In this document: positions 25,910 through 35,698 of the stretch, one piece after another
Numbering within the stretch: the first letter of the stretch is position 1
How the letters are laid out: each line of letters opens with the position of its first letter
Source: Dryocola sp031988645
GTDB lineage: Bacteria; Pseudomonadota; Gammaproteobacteria; Enterobacterales; Enterobacteriaceae
DNA: 64,000 bases
NCBI RefSeq assembly: GCF_051307045.1
Contig: NZ_CP150452.1
Location: forward strand, 2,232,001 to 2,296,000
Direction: 5' to 3'
The notes under the pieces: generated by a model
What the model saw: only the letters and a program-made list of their open reading frames with translations
The model's database searches: none
Told to the model about the DNA's origin: nothing
Position numbers and translations under genes: made by a program

Positions 25910-25943
25910 AAAAGCCCGTCGCTGGCAACGCCGATGGGCTTTT
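25910..25943. terminator. Bidirectional terminator between uspE and yciE
   Basis: An 8-bp outer stem AAAAGCCC/GGGCTTTT encloses an 18-nt loop and continues into a T-run. The two genes converge on it. Confidence 0.75.
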
Positions 25944-25963
25944 TTATTAATGAACGAGCGGAG

Positions 25964-26470
25964 CTATTTTTTGGCTTCGGTATCCGGGGCGTTTGAACGG
26001 ACCATAAACTGCTCCGTGACGTCTGCAAGGTGCGTTATCGCCCATTCGGCCATCGCTTTTTCCTGTTCAAGGATTTTGGCGAAAACCGCCGCGCCGTCGT
26101 GGTCGCCCGCAAGCTTAGCCGCGGCGATTAGCGAGGTATAACAGGCTATTTCAAAGTGCTCAAAGACGTAGCCGCTGATGGCCCCTTTAACCACTTCGTC
26201 CGGGGTCATCATCCCGCCCATAGCCTGCCCGAAGGCGGCCATTTTGCTTACCGCGTCTTTCACTATCGAGCTGGAGATGCCGTTTCTGTCGATAACTTCA
26301 TTGAGGAGCTGCTGCTGCTGACGGGTTTCAATAATATGCTGTTCAATGCGTGCTTTAAGATCGGGATAATGCTCAAGGCGCGACGCCATTTTTTCAAGCA
26401 TCGATTCTGCCTGTTTTTCCATGGCATGAGCGTCACGTAACCAGTCATGATAATTTTCGGTGTAATTCAT
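25964..26470 (-). CDS. yciE: YciE-like ferritin-like (DUF892) protein
   Basis: A 168-residue four-helix-bundle protein, same length as E. coli YciE. Opening NYTENYHDWLRDAHAMEKQA and later blocks VKGAISGYVFEHFEIACYTS and EWAITHLA follow that protein closely. The spaced Glu and His residues in AHAMEKQAE, EHFEIA and EQEKAMAEW could form a di-metal site, as in rubrerythrin-type proteins. YciE is a stationary-phase, RpoS-linked protein of unknown reaction. AGGAGAAG precedes the ATG at 26470. In E. coli it sits with yciF and yciG; here it stands alone. Confidence 0.85.
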   Translation of the reverse strand: MNYTENYHDWLRDAHAMEKQAESMLEKMASRLEHYPDLKARIEQHIIETRQQQQLLNEVIDRNGISSSIVKDAVSKMAAFGQAMGGMMTPDEVVKGAISGYVFEHFEIACYTSLIAAAKLAGDHDGAAVFAKILEQEKAMAEWAITHLADVTEQFMVRSNAPDTEAKK

Positions 26471-26845
26471 TTGGGCTTCTCCTGTATTCAACATTTGGTT
26501 AGCCAGACAGATAAATAAATCCTGCAGTCAGAAATAGCGCTATACAGGAATGCAAATTGATAAAGTTAATCTTTGTTATGCGGCCAGAAAAAATTACGCT
26601 TTCCCAGGCTGCAGGCTAAAAAAAATAAACCGCGAAGCCAAAGCGCAGCCTCTTTTATTAACCTGCATGCTGCCTGATAAGCGACGTTTTACCTGATTCC
26701 GCCAGAACATAAGTATGATACAAAATCCTGAAAAAGCTTTTTTATTCTGCACAATAAGCTTTATCTGACCCGCGCAAATAGAATCCAGGCTACATTTTTA
26801 GGGTCGCTCCGCTATTAATTACGTTTGAGAGGATGAAGCCAACTT
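26471..26845. other. Intergenic region between yciE and the alcohol dehydrogenase gene
   Basis: No gene is seen. It holds the two divergent promoters. A+T content is above the neighbours. No RNA gene or repeat is recognised. Confidence 0.5.
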
Positions 26846-28039
26846 ATGAAAGCACTTACTTATCATGGCCCTAAGCATGTTAGCGTAGACAACATGCCCG
26901 ACCCCATCATCGAAGCCTCTGACGATATCATCCTCAAGGTCACCGCAACGGCAATTTGCGGCTCTGACCTGCATCTGTACCGGGGAAAGATCCCGGGCAC
27001 CCATCACGGGGATATTTTCGGTCATGAGTTTATGGGCGAAGTCGTTGAAACGGGTTCTGACGTAACGGCGGTAAATAAAGGCGACAGGGTCGTTATCCCT
27101 TTCGTTATCGCCTGCGGCGACTGTTTCTTTTGCCATATGCATCAGTATGCGGCTTGTGAAACGACCAATACCGGTAAAGGCGCGGCGCTTAACCGCAAAA
27201 CAATTACGCCGCCTGCCGCTTTATTTGGCTACAGCGATCTTTACGGCGGTATACCCGGCGGCCAGGCAGAATATGTCCGCGTGCCGAAAGCCAACACCGG
27301 CCCTTTTAAAGTTCCCACAAACCTTGCCGATGAAAAAGTTTTATTCCTTTCGGATATTTTGCCTACCGCCTGGCAGGCCGTTAAAAATGCCGAGGTAAAA
27401 CAAGGCTCAAGCGTGGCGATATTCGGCGCCGGCCCCGTGGGACTGCTGAGCGCCGCCTGCGCCCGCCTGGCCGGGGCCGAGAAGATATTTATTATCGATC
27501 ATCATCCTTACCGGCTCGCTTTCGCCCAGCAGCGCTACGGCGCGATCCCGATTAATTTCGATGAAAACGACGACGCCGCGGCCTGGATTATTGAAAACAC
27601 CGCCGGAAACCGCGGCGTGGACGCGGTCATAGACGCGGTGGGCTTTGAAGCCAAGGGCAGCATAACCGAAACGGTGCTCAGCAACCTTAAGCTTGAAGGC
27701 AGCAGCGGGAAAGCGTTGCGGCAGTGTATTGCCGCCGTACGCCGGGGCGGGATCGTCAGCGTGCCGGGCGTCTACGCCGGCTTTATCCACGGCTTCCTGT
27801 TCGGCGACGCCTTCGACAAAGGCTTAACCTTCAAAATGGGGCAAACCCACGTGCATGCGTTTTTGCCGGAGCTGCTCAAGCTGATTGAAAGCGGCCATCT
27901 GCATCCGGAAGAAATCGTCACCCACCATCTTCCTCTTGAAGACGCCGCCCGCGGCTATGAGATCTTTGAAAAGCGCCAGGAAGACTGCCGCAAGATAATC
28001 CTTGTCCCGGGCCTTAACGCCGCGGCCGCGACGATCTGA
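26846..28039 (+). CDS. Zinc-dependent alcohol dehydrogenase, formaldehyde dehydrogenase-like
   Basis: A 397-residue medium-chain dehydrogenase with both zinc sites. Catalytic-zinc ligands lie in AICGSDLH and GHEFMGE; the structural-zinc lobe CGDCFFCHMHQYAAC has the standard C-x2-C-x2-C-x7-C spacing. The NAD-binding glycine motif is IFGAGPVGLLSAACARL. The inserted loop around AALFGYSDLYGGIPGGQAEY marks the glutathione-independent formaldehyde dehydrogenase-like subgroup often annotated FdhA-like. The natural substrate is not known; enterobacterial members are generally stress- or stationary-phase-associated by context. It ends at a strong bidirectional terminator shared with pntB. Confidence 0.85.
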   Translation: MKALTYHGPKHVSVDNMPDPIIEASDDIILKVTATAICGSDLHLYRGKIPGTHHGDIFGHEFMGEVVETGSDVTAVNKGDRVVIPFVIACGDCFFCHMHQYAACETTNTGKGAALNRKTITPPAALFGYSDLYGGIPGGQAEYVRVPKANTGPFKVPTNLADEKVLFLSDILPTAWQAVKNAEVKQGSSVAIFGAGPVGLLSAACARLAGAEKIFIIDHHPYRLAFAQQRYGAIPINFDENDDAAAWIIENTAGNRGVDAVIDAVGFEAKGSITETVLSNLKLEGSSGKALRQCIAAVRRGGIVSVPGVYAGFIHGFLFGDAFDKGLTFKMGQTHVHAFLPELLKLIESGHLHPEEIVTHHLPLEDAARGYEIFEKRQEDCRKIILVPGLNAAAATI

Positions 28040-28060
28040 CGCCGGCTGTTTTCTGGCAAT

Positions 28061-28088
28061 AAAAAACCGCCCCTGGAGGCGGTTTTTT
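28061..28088. terminator. Bidirectional terminator between the dehydrogenase gene and pntB
   Basis: An 11-bp perfect stem AAAAAACCGCC/GGCGGTTTTTT with a 6-nt loop, between converging genes. Confidence 0.88.
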
Positions 28089-28102
28089 AGCGGCCCGTTA
28101 AA

Positions 28103-29491
28103 TCAGAGCGCTTTAAGAATGGCTTCCACGCTTGCTTTGGCATCGCCGAACAGCATTTGCGTATTGTCTTTAAAGAACAGCGGGTTCTGCACGCCGGCAT
28201 AGCCGGTGTTCATCGAACGCTTAAAGACGATAACGTTTTGCGCCTTCCACACTTCCAGCACCGGCATGCCGGCGATAGGGCTGCGCGGATCTTCCTGGGC
28301 GGCCGGGTTGACCGTATCGTTAGCGCCGATGACCAGCACGGTGTCGGTATCGCTGAAATCATCGTTGATCTCATCCATTTCCAGCACCACGTCGTAAGGC
28401 ACGCGCGCCTCGGCCAGCAATACGTTCATATGGCCCGGCAGACGGCCCGCAACCGGGTGAATACCAAAGCGTACTTTGATCCCGCGAGCGCGCAGCTTCT
28501 CGGTGATTTCCGCCACCGGATACTGCGCCTGCGCAACCGCCATCCCGTAGCCCGGGGTGATAATCACCGAGCTGGAGCTCTTAAGCATTTCTGCCGTTTC
28601 TTCCGCGGTGATTTCACGGTGCTCCCCTGCCTCGTCGGTTTCGCCAGTAGACGAGCCGTCGGTGCCGAAGCCGCCTGCGATAACGCTGATGAACGAGCGG
28701 TTCATCGCCTTACACATGATGTAAGACAGGATGGCGCCCGAAGAACCCACCAGCGCGCCGGTCACAATCAGCAGGTCGTTGCTGAGCATAAAGCCCGCGG
28801 CCGCCGCGGCCCAACCGGAATAAGAGTTGAGCATTGAAACCACCACCGGCATATCCGCGCCGCCGATAGACGCCACCAGGTGCCAGCCGATAGCCAGCGC
28901 GATAATGGTCATCAACAGCAGCGCCATCACCTGCAGGCCAATGCTTTCGGTACGGACAAAGACGATCAGCAAGGCGAAGGACACCACCAGCGCCGCCAGA
29001 TTCAGCTTGTGACGATTCGGCAGCATCAGCGGTTTAGAAGAGATCTTGCCGCGCAGTTTGCCAAAGGCCACGATTGAACCCGTGAAGGTCACCGCCCCGA
29101 TAAAGATGCCGAGGAAAACTTCCGTTAAATGGATGTTTTCCATCACGGGCTCGAGGCCCGGCGCATGATCCAGATAGCTGTTAAAGCCAACCAGAACCGC
29201 CGCCAGACCCACGAAGCTGTGCAGAATCGCCACCAGCTCCGGCATCTCCGTCATTTCGACTTTCTTCGCAAGGTGCATGCCGATAGCACCGCCGATAACC
29301 ATCGCAACGATTATCCACACGACGTTGCCCGTTTCCGGCCCGAAGATGGTCGCCACAAGCGCAATCGCCATCCCGGCCATGCCGAACAGGTTGCCCTGCT
29401 TCGAGGTTTCGTGCTTTGACAGCCCGGCCAGGCTGAAAATAAACAGGATCGCGGCAACAATGTATGCAGCTGTAACTAATCCACCAGACAT
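28103..29491 (-). CDS. pntB: PntB, NAD(P) transhydrogenase beta subunit
   Basis: A 462-residue subunit, same length as E. coli PntB. The N-terminal half holds about nine transmembrane helices of the proton channel; the C-terminal domain III binds NADP(H), marked by ITPGYGMAVAQAQYPVAEI, FGIHPVAGRLPGHMNVLLAE and VIGANDTVNPAAQ. With PntA it uses the proton-motive force to reduce NADP+ with NADH at the inner membrane. It lies 10 bp downstream of pntA in a two-gene operon. Confidence 0.97.
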   Translation of the reverse strand: MSGGLVTAAYIVAAILFIFSLAGLSKHETSKQGNLFGMAGMAIALVATIFGPETGNVVWIIVAMVIGGAIGMHLAKKVEMTEMPELVAILHSFVGLAAVLVGFNSYLDHAPGLEPVMENIHLTEVFLGIFIGAVTFTGSIVAFGKLRGKISSKPLMLPNRHKLNLAALVVSFALLIVFVRTESIGLQVMALLLMTIIALAIGWHLVASIGGADMPVVVSMLNSYSGWAAAAAGFMLSNDLLIVTGALVGSSGAILSYIMCKAMNRSFISVIAGGFGTDGSSTGETDEAGEHREITAEETAEMLKSSSSVIITPGYGMAVAQAQYPVAEITEKLRARGIKVRFGIHPVAGRLPGHMNVLLAEARVPYDVVLEMDEINDDFSDTDTVLVIGANDTVNPAAQEDPRSPIAGMPVLEVWKAQNVIVFKRSMNTGYAGVQNPLFFKDNTQMLFGDAKASVEAILKAL

Positions 29492-29501
29492 TTGTTACCC
29501 C

Positions 29502-31031
29502 TTAGTTCTTCCGGAACATTTTCAGCATGCGCTGAGTGACGGTGAAACCACCAAAAATATTGATGCTGGCAATCAGCACGGCGATAAAGCTCAGGAAGCT
29601 GACCCAGCCGCCGTGCCCAATCTGTAAAAGCGCGCCGACCACGATGATCCCCGAAATAGCGTTGGTCACCGACATCAGCGGCGTATGCAGCGCGTGCGAA
29701 ACGTTCCACACCACGTAGTAGCCCACCACGCAGGCCAGGGCGAACACCGTAAAGTGGCCGAGGAACTCTTTCGGCGCGACGTCCGCAAGCCAGCCGAACA
29801 GAATAATCGCCAGCGCCATCAAGGCGTATTTGCGCCATGGGGATGCCGGTTTTTTCTCTTCTACCGCAGCGGCAGCTTTCGGCTGCGCCGCCTGAGGCTG
29901 CGCGGAAACCTGAATCGGCGGCGCAGGCCAGGTGACTTCGCCTTCGCGAATAACCGTCACGCCGCGGATAACCACGTCTTCAAAATCGACGTTGATATTG
30001 CCGTCTTTTTCTTTGCACAGCAGTTTTAGCAGGTTCACCAGGTTGGTGCCGTACAGCTGCGAGGACTGGGTCGGCAGGCGGCCCGGCAGATCGGTATAGC
30101 CAATGACGCGCACGCCGTTTGGCGTCACGGTAATTTTGTCGGCCACGGTGTATTCGCAGTTGCCGCCGTTTTGCGCCGCCAGATCGACAATCACGCTGCC
30201 CGCCTGCATGGAGTCCACCATTTCACGGGTGATGAGCTTCGGCGCCGGCTTGCCCGGGATCAGGGCGGTGGTAACGATGATGTCGACCTCTTTCGCCTGC
30301 GCGGCAAAGAGCTCCATCTCGGCTTTGATAAAGGCTTCGGACATCACTTTGGCATAGCCGTCGCCGCTGCCCGCCTCTTCTTTAAAGTCGAGCTCAAGGA
30401 ACTCGGCGCCCATACTCTGCACCTGCTCTTTTACCTCAGGGCGGGTGTCGAAAGCGCGCACGATGGCGCCAAGGCTGTTTGCCGCGCCTATCGCCGCAAG
30501 GCCTGCTACGCCCGCGCCGATGACCATTACCTTCGCCGGAGGCGCTTTGCCGGCCGCGGTTATCTGTCCGGTAAAGAAGCGGCCGAATTCATGAGCGGCT
30601 TCAACGATGGCGCGATAGCCGGCAATGTTGGCCATTGAGCTCAGGGCGTCAAGAGACTGAGCGCGCGAAATACGCGGCACCGAGTCCATCGCCATGACGG
30701 TTACGTTGCGGGCGGCGAGCTTCTCAAGCAGCTCGGCGTTTTGCGCCGGCCAGATAAAGCTCACAAGCGTTGAGCCTTCACGCATCAGCTCGATTTCATC
30801 GTCCTGGGGAGCGTTAACCTTCAGGATGATATCGGATTGCCAGACATCGGCAGTGTCGGTAACGGTGGCTCCCGCCTGCGCAAAAGCTTCATCATCAAAG
30901 CTCGCCAGATTGCCCGCGCCACTTTCAACGGCGACGGTAAATCCCAGCTTCAGCAGTTGTTCCACGGTTTTCGGTGTGGCAGCCACGCGGGATTCACCGG
31001 CCCACCGCTCTTTTGGTACACCAATACGCAT
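29502..31031 (-). CDS. pntA: PntA, NAD(P) transhydrogenase alpha subunit
   Basis: A 510-residue protein, identical in length to E. coli PntA when started at ATG 31031 (MRIGVPKERW); AAGGG precedes this start. Domain I binds NAD(H) through VMVIGAGVAGLAAIGAANSL and the mobile-loop region KVIGYTDLPGR-like segment (here VRVIGYTDLPGRLPTQSS). The C-terminal third has four transmembrane helices (YALMALAIILFGWLADV onward). A short Pro/Ala-rich linker (AQPQAAQPKAAAAVEEKKPA) differs from E. coli. First gene of pntAB. Confidence 0.97.
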   Translation of the reverse strand: MRIGVPKERWAGESRVAATPKTVEQLLKLGFTVAVESGAGNLASFDDEAFAQAGATVTDTADVWQSDIILKVNAPQDDEIELMREGSTLVSFIWPAQNAELLEKLAARNVTVMAMDSVPRISRAQSLDALSSMANIAGYRAIVEAAHEFGRFFTGQITAAGKAPPAKVMVIGAGVAGLAAIGAANSLGAIVRAFDTRPEVKEQVQSMGAEFLELDFKEEAGSGDGYAKVMSEAFIKAEMELFAAQAKEVDIIVTTALIPGKPAPKLITREMVDSMQAGSVIVDLAAQNGGNCEYTVADKITVTPNGVRVIGYTDLPGRLPTQSSQLYGTNLVNLLKLLCKEKDGNINVDFEDVVIRGVTVIREGEVTWPAPPIQVSAQPQAAQPKAAAAVEEKKPASPWRKYALMALAIILFGWLADVAPKEFLGHFTVFALACVVGYYVVWNVSHALHTPLMSVTNAISGIIVVGALLQIGHGGWVSFLSFIAVLIASINIFGGFTVTQRMLKMFRKN

Positions 31032-31579
31032 AGTATTCCCTTCCATCTGTTTATTATGATGGTTTGTCAGACGTTGCCGCGGCCAACCGTATGCCCGTTG
31101 TCTGTACCCCTGACAAACGTCATCTCCGTTACCACTTCAACAAAAAATACATCTGTAACAAACTTTTTATAACCTACTGAAAATAACGCCTGTGATCCAC
31201 ATCGCGATCGCAGTATTTGTATCTTTACCGCAAAATCTCAGTGTCCAGACCTTAAACTAGCTATTTTTAACTAAAATTCATCGCTGACACCTGATAATAC
31301 GCTTAAGCGAAGCGGGAAAACATGATTCTGCGCCGCGTCAAAAGCCAGTTTTAACATTGTATTAACTAAATAAGTCGTAAGCTTTATCACTTTTACTGGT
31401 CAAGCGGGCAAATTCAGGAGATATAATTTTTAGTTATGGAAATTCTGCCGCGGCAGGTTAACGCTTTGAAAAATGCCGCAGACAGTAGCCCTCATTCGAT
31501 GCATAATCTGCCGCTTACTGGTAACTTTCAGAGAATGCGGTATTAGTATTCATTTTGCGCAAGGCGAAGGATTATTTTT
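31032..31579. other. Divergent promoter region of pntA and ydgH
   Basis: About 550 bp without a supportable gene. Short A+T-rich stretches on both sides are compatible with promoters for pntAB and ydgH, and a purine-rich GAAGGA lies before ydgH. I recognise no operator, RNA gene or repeat. Confidence 0.5.
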
Positions 31580-32525
31580 ATGAAGCTCAAGAACACCCTT
31601 CTGGCGTCAGCACTTATCTCCCTGACGACGCTGTCTGCCCAGGCAGCGCAGGAATTGACCCCGGAGCAAGCGGCCTCTCTTAAACCTTTTGATCGCATCA
31701 TCGTAACGGGTCGTTTTACGGCGATCAGCGATGCGGCTAAAGCCGTCTCTCGCCGCGCTGACGACGCCGGCGCCGCTTCTTTCTATATTCAGGATCTGAA
31801 CGACACCGGCAACAGCGGCAACTGGCGCGTGGTGGCGGATATTTTCCATGCCGATGCGCCGAAAGCCGCAGCCGAAGGCAACCGCGTCATCAATGGCGTG
31901 ATGGAGCTGCCAAAGGATCAGGCCCTACCTGCTTGAGCCTTTCGACACCGTTACCGTACAGGGTTTCTTCCGCAGCCAGCCGGAAGTGAACGACGCCATT
32001 ACCAAAGCGGCCAGGCAAAAAGGCGCCGCCTCTTACTATATCGTGCGCCAGGTTGATGCAAACCAGGGCGGCAACCAGCGCATTACCGCGTTCATCTACA
32101 AAGCCGATGCGAAAAAGCGCGTAGTGCAAAGCCCCGACGCCATTCCTGCAAACTCTGAAGCCGGTAAAGCGGCGATTGCCGCCGGTGGCACAGCCGCCGC
32201 AAAAGTTGAAATCCCAGGCGTTGCCACCTCTTCTATGCCAAGCAGCGACGTGGGCCGCTTCTTTGAAACCCAGTCATCAAAAGGCGGGCGTTACACTGTC
32301 ACCCTGCCGGACGGGACTAAGATCCAGGAGCTTAATAAGGTTACCGCCGCCCAGATGGTGCCGTTCGACAGCATCAAGTTTACCGGCAACTACAGCGGCA
32401 TGACCGAAGTGTCGTACCAGGTCGCGAAGCGCGCCGCCAAAAAAGGGGCGAAGTTCTATCACGTGACCCGTCAGTGGCAGGAGCGTGGCGGCAACATGAC
32501 CATCAGCGCGGACCTCTATAAATAA
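31580..32525 (+). CDS. ydgH: YdgH, periplasmic DUF1471 repeat protein, frameshifted as sequenced
   Basis: After repair this is a 314-residue protein like E. coli YdgH, founder of the YdgH/BhsA/McbA (DUF1471) family, with three tandem DUF1471 domains behind a Sec signal peptide ending in LSAQA. The first frame ends at 31936 after PKDQA. Removing one C from GGCCC (31921-31925) gives AYLLEPFDTVTVQGFF and joins the second frame, which runs through VRQVDANQGGNQRITAFIY to YHVTRQWQERGGNMTISADL. Function is unsettled; small family members influence biofilm and stress responses. The frameshift is probably a sequencing error. Confidence 0.9.
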
Positions 32526-32542
32526 ACGTTAAAAATTTCCCG

Positions 32543-32566
32543 GGGCAGCCTTCGCTGCCCTTTTTT
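32543..32566 (+). terminator. Rho-independent terminator of ydgH
   Basis: Stem GGGCAGC/GCTGCCC with loop CTTC followed by six T, 17 bases after the ydgH stop codon. Confidence 0.88.
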
Positions 32567-32723
32567 ATGTCCTCTTTTTGCGCTGTTGGTCCAATTTCCG
32601 GCGCATCTGATTGCAAGCAGTGGCGACACTCCGTAAAATTCCGCGCCTTAGCGTGATCCACCATTTTTATGCGTCAAAGCATAATAATTATTCTGGATCC
32701 TGGCTCACCTTTACTGGACACCT

Positions 32724-34106
32724 ATGGAAAAGAAACTTGGCCTCGCCGCGTTAACCGCACTGGTCCTCAGCTCGATGCTCGGCGCCGGGGTATTCAGCCT
32801 GCCGCAAAACATGGCAAGCGTAGCAAGCCCTGCGGCGCTGTTGATCGGCTGGGCTATCACCGGAGCGGGCATTCTGCTGCTGGCGCTCGCCATGCTGGTG
32901 CTGACCCGTCTGCGTCCGGATCTCGACGGCGGAATCTTCACCTACGCACGGGCAGGTTTCGGTGAATTAATCGGTTTTTGCTCCGCCTGGGGCTACTGGC
33001 TGTGCGCGGTCATCGCTAACGTCTCTTACCTGGTTATCGTCTTCTCGGCGTTAAGCTTCTTTACCGATACGCCCGAGCTGCGCCTGTTTGGCGACGGCAA
33101 TACCTGGCAGTCTATCGTCGGCGCCTCCGTCTTGCTGTGGATGGTTCACTGGCTGGTGCTGCGCGGCGTGCAAACGGCCGCCAGCATTAATCTGGTCGCC
33201 ACCCTCGCCAAACTTCTGCCGCTCGGGATGTTTATCGTCCTTGCAGCCATGGCTTTCCGGCTTCCTACCTTCAGCCTCGACTTTTCCGGCCTGCAGCTGG
33301 GCGTGCCGGTCTGGGAGCAGGTGAAAAACACCATGCTGATTACGCTGTGGGTGTTTATCGGCGTTGAAGGCGCGGTGGTGGTTTCCGCGCGCGCGCGCAA
33401 TAAAAAAGATGTCGGCCGCGCAACCTTGCTCGCCGTGATTGCCGCGCTGGGCGTTTATCTGCTGGTGACCCTGCTTTCTCTTGGCGTGGTGGCCCGCCCT
33501 GAGCTGGCGGCGATGCGCAACCCGTCCATGGCGGGCATCATGGTGGAGATGATGGGCCCGTGGGGCGAGGTGATCATCGCCGCGGGCCTGATCGTTTCCG
33601 TATGCGGCGCCTACCTGAGCTGGACGATTATGGCCGCGGAAGTGCCTTTCCTCGCCGCCACGCATAAGGCTTTCCCAAAAATTTTTGCGCGCCAGAATAA
33701 AAACAACGCGCCTTCGGCGTCGCTGTGGCTGACGAACATCAGCGTGCAGGTTTGCCTGGTGCTGATCTGGCTTACGGGCTCCGATTACAACACGCTGTTG
33801 ACCATCGCTTCAGAGATGATCCTCGTGCCCTATTTCCTGGTGGGCGCTTATCTGCTGAAAGTCGCCACCCGACCGCTGTATCAGGCCATCGGCCTTGGCG
33901 CATGCATTTACGGGCTGTGGCTGCTCTACGCCTCCGGCCCGATGCACCTGCTTCTTTCGGTGGTACTGTATGCCCCGGGGCTGCTTGTTTTCATGTACGC
34001 CCGCAGCACGCACAGCCATGAAATCAAGCTCAACGTGCAGGAAAAAGCGATTATCGCCGGGATACTGGTCGCCGCGTTCCCGGCGACGTGGATGCTGGTG
34101 AGATAA
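32724..34106 (+). CDS. ydgI: YdgI, APC-family amino acid antiporter (ArcD-like)
   Basis: A 460-residue, about 12-helix membrane protein, same length as E. coli YdgI. It belongs to the basic amino acid/polyamine antiporter group (APA, APC superfamily) and is predicted to exchange arginine and ornithine. The helix-1 substrate loop SSMLGAGVFSLPQNM carries the G-[AS]-G-x-F motif of the superfamily, and FIGVEGAVVVSARARNKKDV the family's conserved helix 6-7 segment. It is followed closely by folM, so co-transcription is likely. Substrate assignment rests on homology only. Confidence 0.92.
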   Translation: MEKKLGLAALTALVLSSMLGAGVFSLPQNMASVASPAALLIGWAITGAGILLLALAMLVLTRLRPDLDGGIFTYARAGFGELIGFCSAWGYWLCAVIANVSYLVIVFSALSFFTDTPELRLFGDGNTWQSIVGASVLLWMVHWLVLRGVQTAASINLVATLAKLLPLGMFIVLAAMAFRLPTFSLDFSGLQLGVPVWEQVKNTMLITLWVFIGVEGAVVVSARARNKKDVGRATLLAVIAALGVYLLVTLLSLGVVARPELAAMRNPSMAGIMVEMMGPWGEVIIAAGLIVSVCGAYLSWTIMAAEVPFLAATHKAFPKIFARQNKNNAPSASLWLTNISVQVCLVLIWLTGSDYNTLLTIASEMILVPYFLVGAYLLKVATRPLYQAIGLGACIYGLWLLYASGPMHLLLSVVLYAPGLLVFMYARSTHSHEIKLNVQEKAIIAGILVAAFPATWMLVR

Positions 34107-34136
34107 CGCCCGAACGCAAGCAAGGAGAAGCCCCTA

Positions 34137-34862
34137 ATGGATAAAGCGTGTTCCACCCGGCCGGTGCTGATTACCGGCGCCGGCCGCCGTATCGGTCTTG
34201 CGCTGGCGAAAGATTTTCTGGCTCGTCAGCAGCCCGTTATCGTCAGTTTCAGAACGCGCTACGCCTCCATTGACGAGCTCGAACAGGCGGGCGCGCTTTG
34301 CCTGCCGGGCGATTTCTCTACCGATGAGGGGATCAGGACCTTCGCTGACAGCGTGCTGGCGCGCTGCGACGGCCTGCGCGCCATCATTCACAACGCCAGC
34401 GCCTGGCAGGCTGAATCCTCCGCGGTTGCGCACGGCGAAACGCTTGCCGCCATGCTGCAAATCCACGTCCATGCTCCCTACCTGTTAAACCATCTGCTTG
34501 AGCCTTTGCTGCGCGGGCGTGGCCACGCCAGTGCGGACATTATTCACTTCACCGACTACGTGGTCGAACGCGGAAGCGACAAACATATCGCCTACGCCGC
34601 CAGTAAAGCCGCGTTAGATAACCTTACGCGCTCTTTCGCCCGCAAGCTTGCTCCCGAAGTGAAGGTCAACGCCATCGCCCCGGCGATGATTTTATTTAAC
34701 GAGCATGATGACGCCGGTTACCGTAAAGAGGCGTTGAATAAATCACTGATGAAGATCGCGCCGGGCGAAGAAGAGATAGTCTCGCTGGTGAAGTATCTGC
34801 TGGCGAGCCGGTACGTTACCGGGCGTACCCATGCGGTGGACGGCGGCCGCCCTCTTCGATAA
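34137..34862 (+). CDS. folM: FolM, dihydromonapterin/dihydrofolate reductase (SDR)
   Basis: A 241-residue short-chain dehydrogenase like E. coli FolM (YdgB). The NADPH-binding motif VLITGAGRRIGLALA has the arginines typical of pteridine-reductase-type SDRs, and the catalytic tyrosine and lysine are in AYAASKAALDN. The C-terminal GRTHAVDGGRPLR is typical. FolM reduces dihydromonapterin to tetrahydromonapterin and has weak dihydrofolate reductase activity. It lies 30 bp after ydgI, with a GGAG ribosome-binding site. Confidence 0.93.
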   Translation: MDKACSTRPVLITGAGRRIGLALAKDFLARQQPVIVSFRTRYASIDELEQAGALCLPGDFSTDEGIRTFADSVLARCDGLRAIIHNASAWQAESSAVAHGETLAAMLQIHVHAPYLLNHLLEPLLRGRGHASADIIHFTDYVVERGSDKHIAYAASKAALDNLTRSFARKLAPEVKVNAIAPAMILFNEHDDAGYRKEALNKSLMKIAPGEEEIVSLVKYLLASRYVTGRTHAVDGGRPLR

Positions 34863-34865
34863 ATC

Positions 34866-34882
34866 TGTTTACCAGCGATTTA
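34866..34882 (+). promoter_or_regulatory. PhoP box upstream of rstA
   Basis: TGTTTA-CCAGC-GATTTA is a direct hexamer repeat with 5-base spacing, matching the PhoP box [TG]GTTTA-N5-[TG]GTTTA except for one base. It lies 55 bases before the rstA start codon. PhoP activates rstA in E. coli, so the same control is expected here. Confidence 0.65.
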
Positions 34883-34937
34883 TGGCGTAATAGATTCGCT
34901 CGGTGTATGTTTCCTCTTTTACCTGACATGCCGGGTT

Positions 34938-35660
34938 ATGAACAAAATCGTATATGTGGAAGACGACCCCGAAGTGGGCGCGCTGATTGCAGCCTACCTG
35001 GGTAAACACGACATTGAAGTGATCGTCGAAAGCCGCGGCGACCGCGCCGAAGCGGTGATTAAACAACAGCAACCCGACCTGGTGCTTCTGGATGTGATGC
35101 TGCCCGGCAAAGACGGCATGACGCTGTGCCGCGATCTGCGTCCGCAGTGGGATGGCCCTATTGTTCTGCTCACCTCGCTGGACAGCGATATGAACCATAT
35201 TCTGTCGCTGGAAATGGGCGCGAACGACTATATTCTGAAAACCACGCCGCCCGCCGTGCTGCTGGCGCGTTTGCGCCTGCATTTACGCCAGCGCATTTCG
35301 GCCCAGCACACCGTTGAAACCACGCCGGCTGCGTTAAAACCGCATAAGGCGATGAGGTTTGGCGCGCTGTGCATCGATCCGCTCAATCGGCAGGTCACGC
35401 TCGGCGACGAGAATATTGCGCTTTCGACGGCGGATTTTGATTTGCTCTGGGAGCTTGCGACCCACGCCGGGCAAATCATGGACAGGGACGCGCTGCTGAA
35501 AAACCTGCGCGGCGTAAGCTATGACGGCATGGACCGAAGCGTGGACGTCGCCATCTCCCGGCTGCGCAAAAAGCTCTACGACAGCGCGACCGAGCCCTTC
35601 CGTATTAAAACCGTGCGCAATAAGGGCTACCTGTTTGCTCCCCATGCCTGGGAGAGTTAA
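34938..35660 (+). CDS. rstA: RstA, OmpR-family response regulator
   Basis: A 240-residue response regulator: receiver domain with the phospho-acceptor Asp in LVLLDVMLPGKDG and conserved Thr/Lys positions (VLLTSLDS, YILKTTPP), then a winged-helix DNA-binding domain (LSTADFDLLWELATHAGQI, SVDVAISRLRKKL, TVRNKGYLF). It pairs with the sensor RstB and is linked to acid and Mg2+/PhoP responses. Unusually, rstB does not follow directly: zinT and a small gene on the opposite strand, and a terminator, lie between. Confidence 0.95.
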   Translation: MNKIVYVEDDPEVGALIAAYLGKHDIEVIVESRGDRAEAVIKQQQPDLVLLDVMLPGKDGMTLCRDLRPQWDGPIVLLTSLDSDMNHILSLEMGANDYILKTTPPAVLLARLRLHLRQRISAQHTVETTPAALKPHKAMRFGALCIDPLNRQVTLGDENIALSTADFDLLWELATHAGQIMDRDALLKNLRGVSYDGMDRSVDVAISRLRKKLYDSATEPFRIKTVRNKGYLFAPHAWES

Positions 35661-35670
35661 GCCTGAAAAA

Positions 35671-35690
35671 ATGCCGCCTCAGGGCGGCAT
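35671..35690. terminator. Bidirectional terminator between rstA and zinT
   Basis: Perfect 8-bp stem ATGCCGCC/GGCGGCAT with loop TCAG, preceded by an A-run and followed by T-rich sequence. It implies that rstA transcription ends before rstB. Confidence 0.8.
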
Positions 35691-35698
35691 TAATTTCG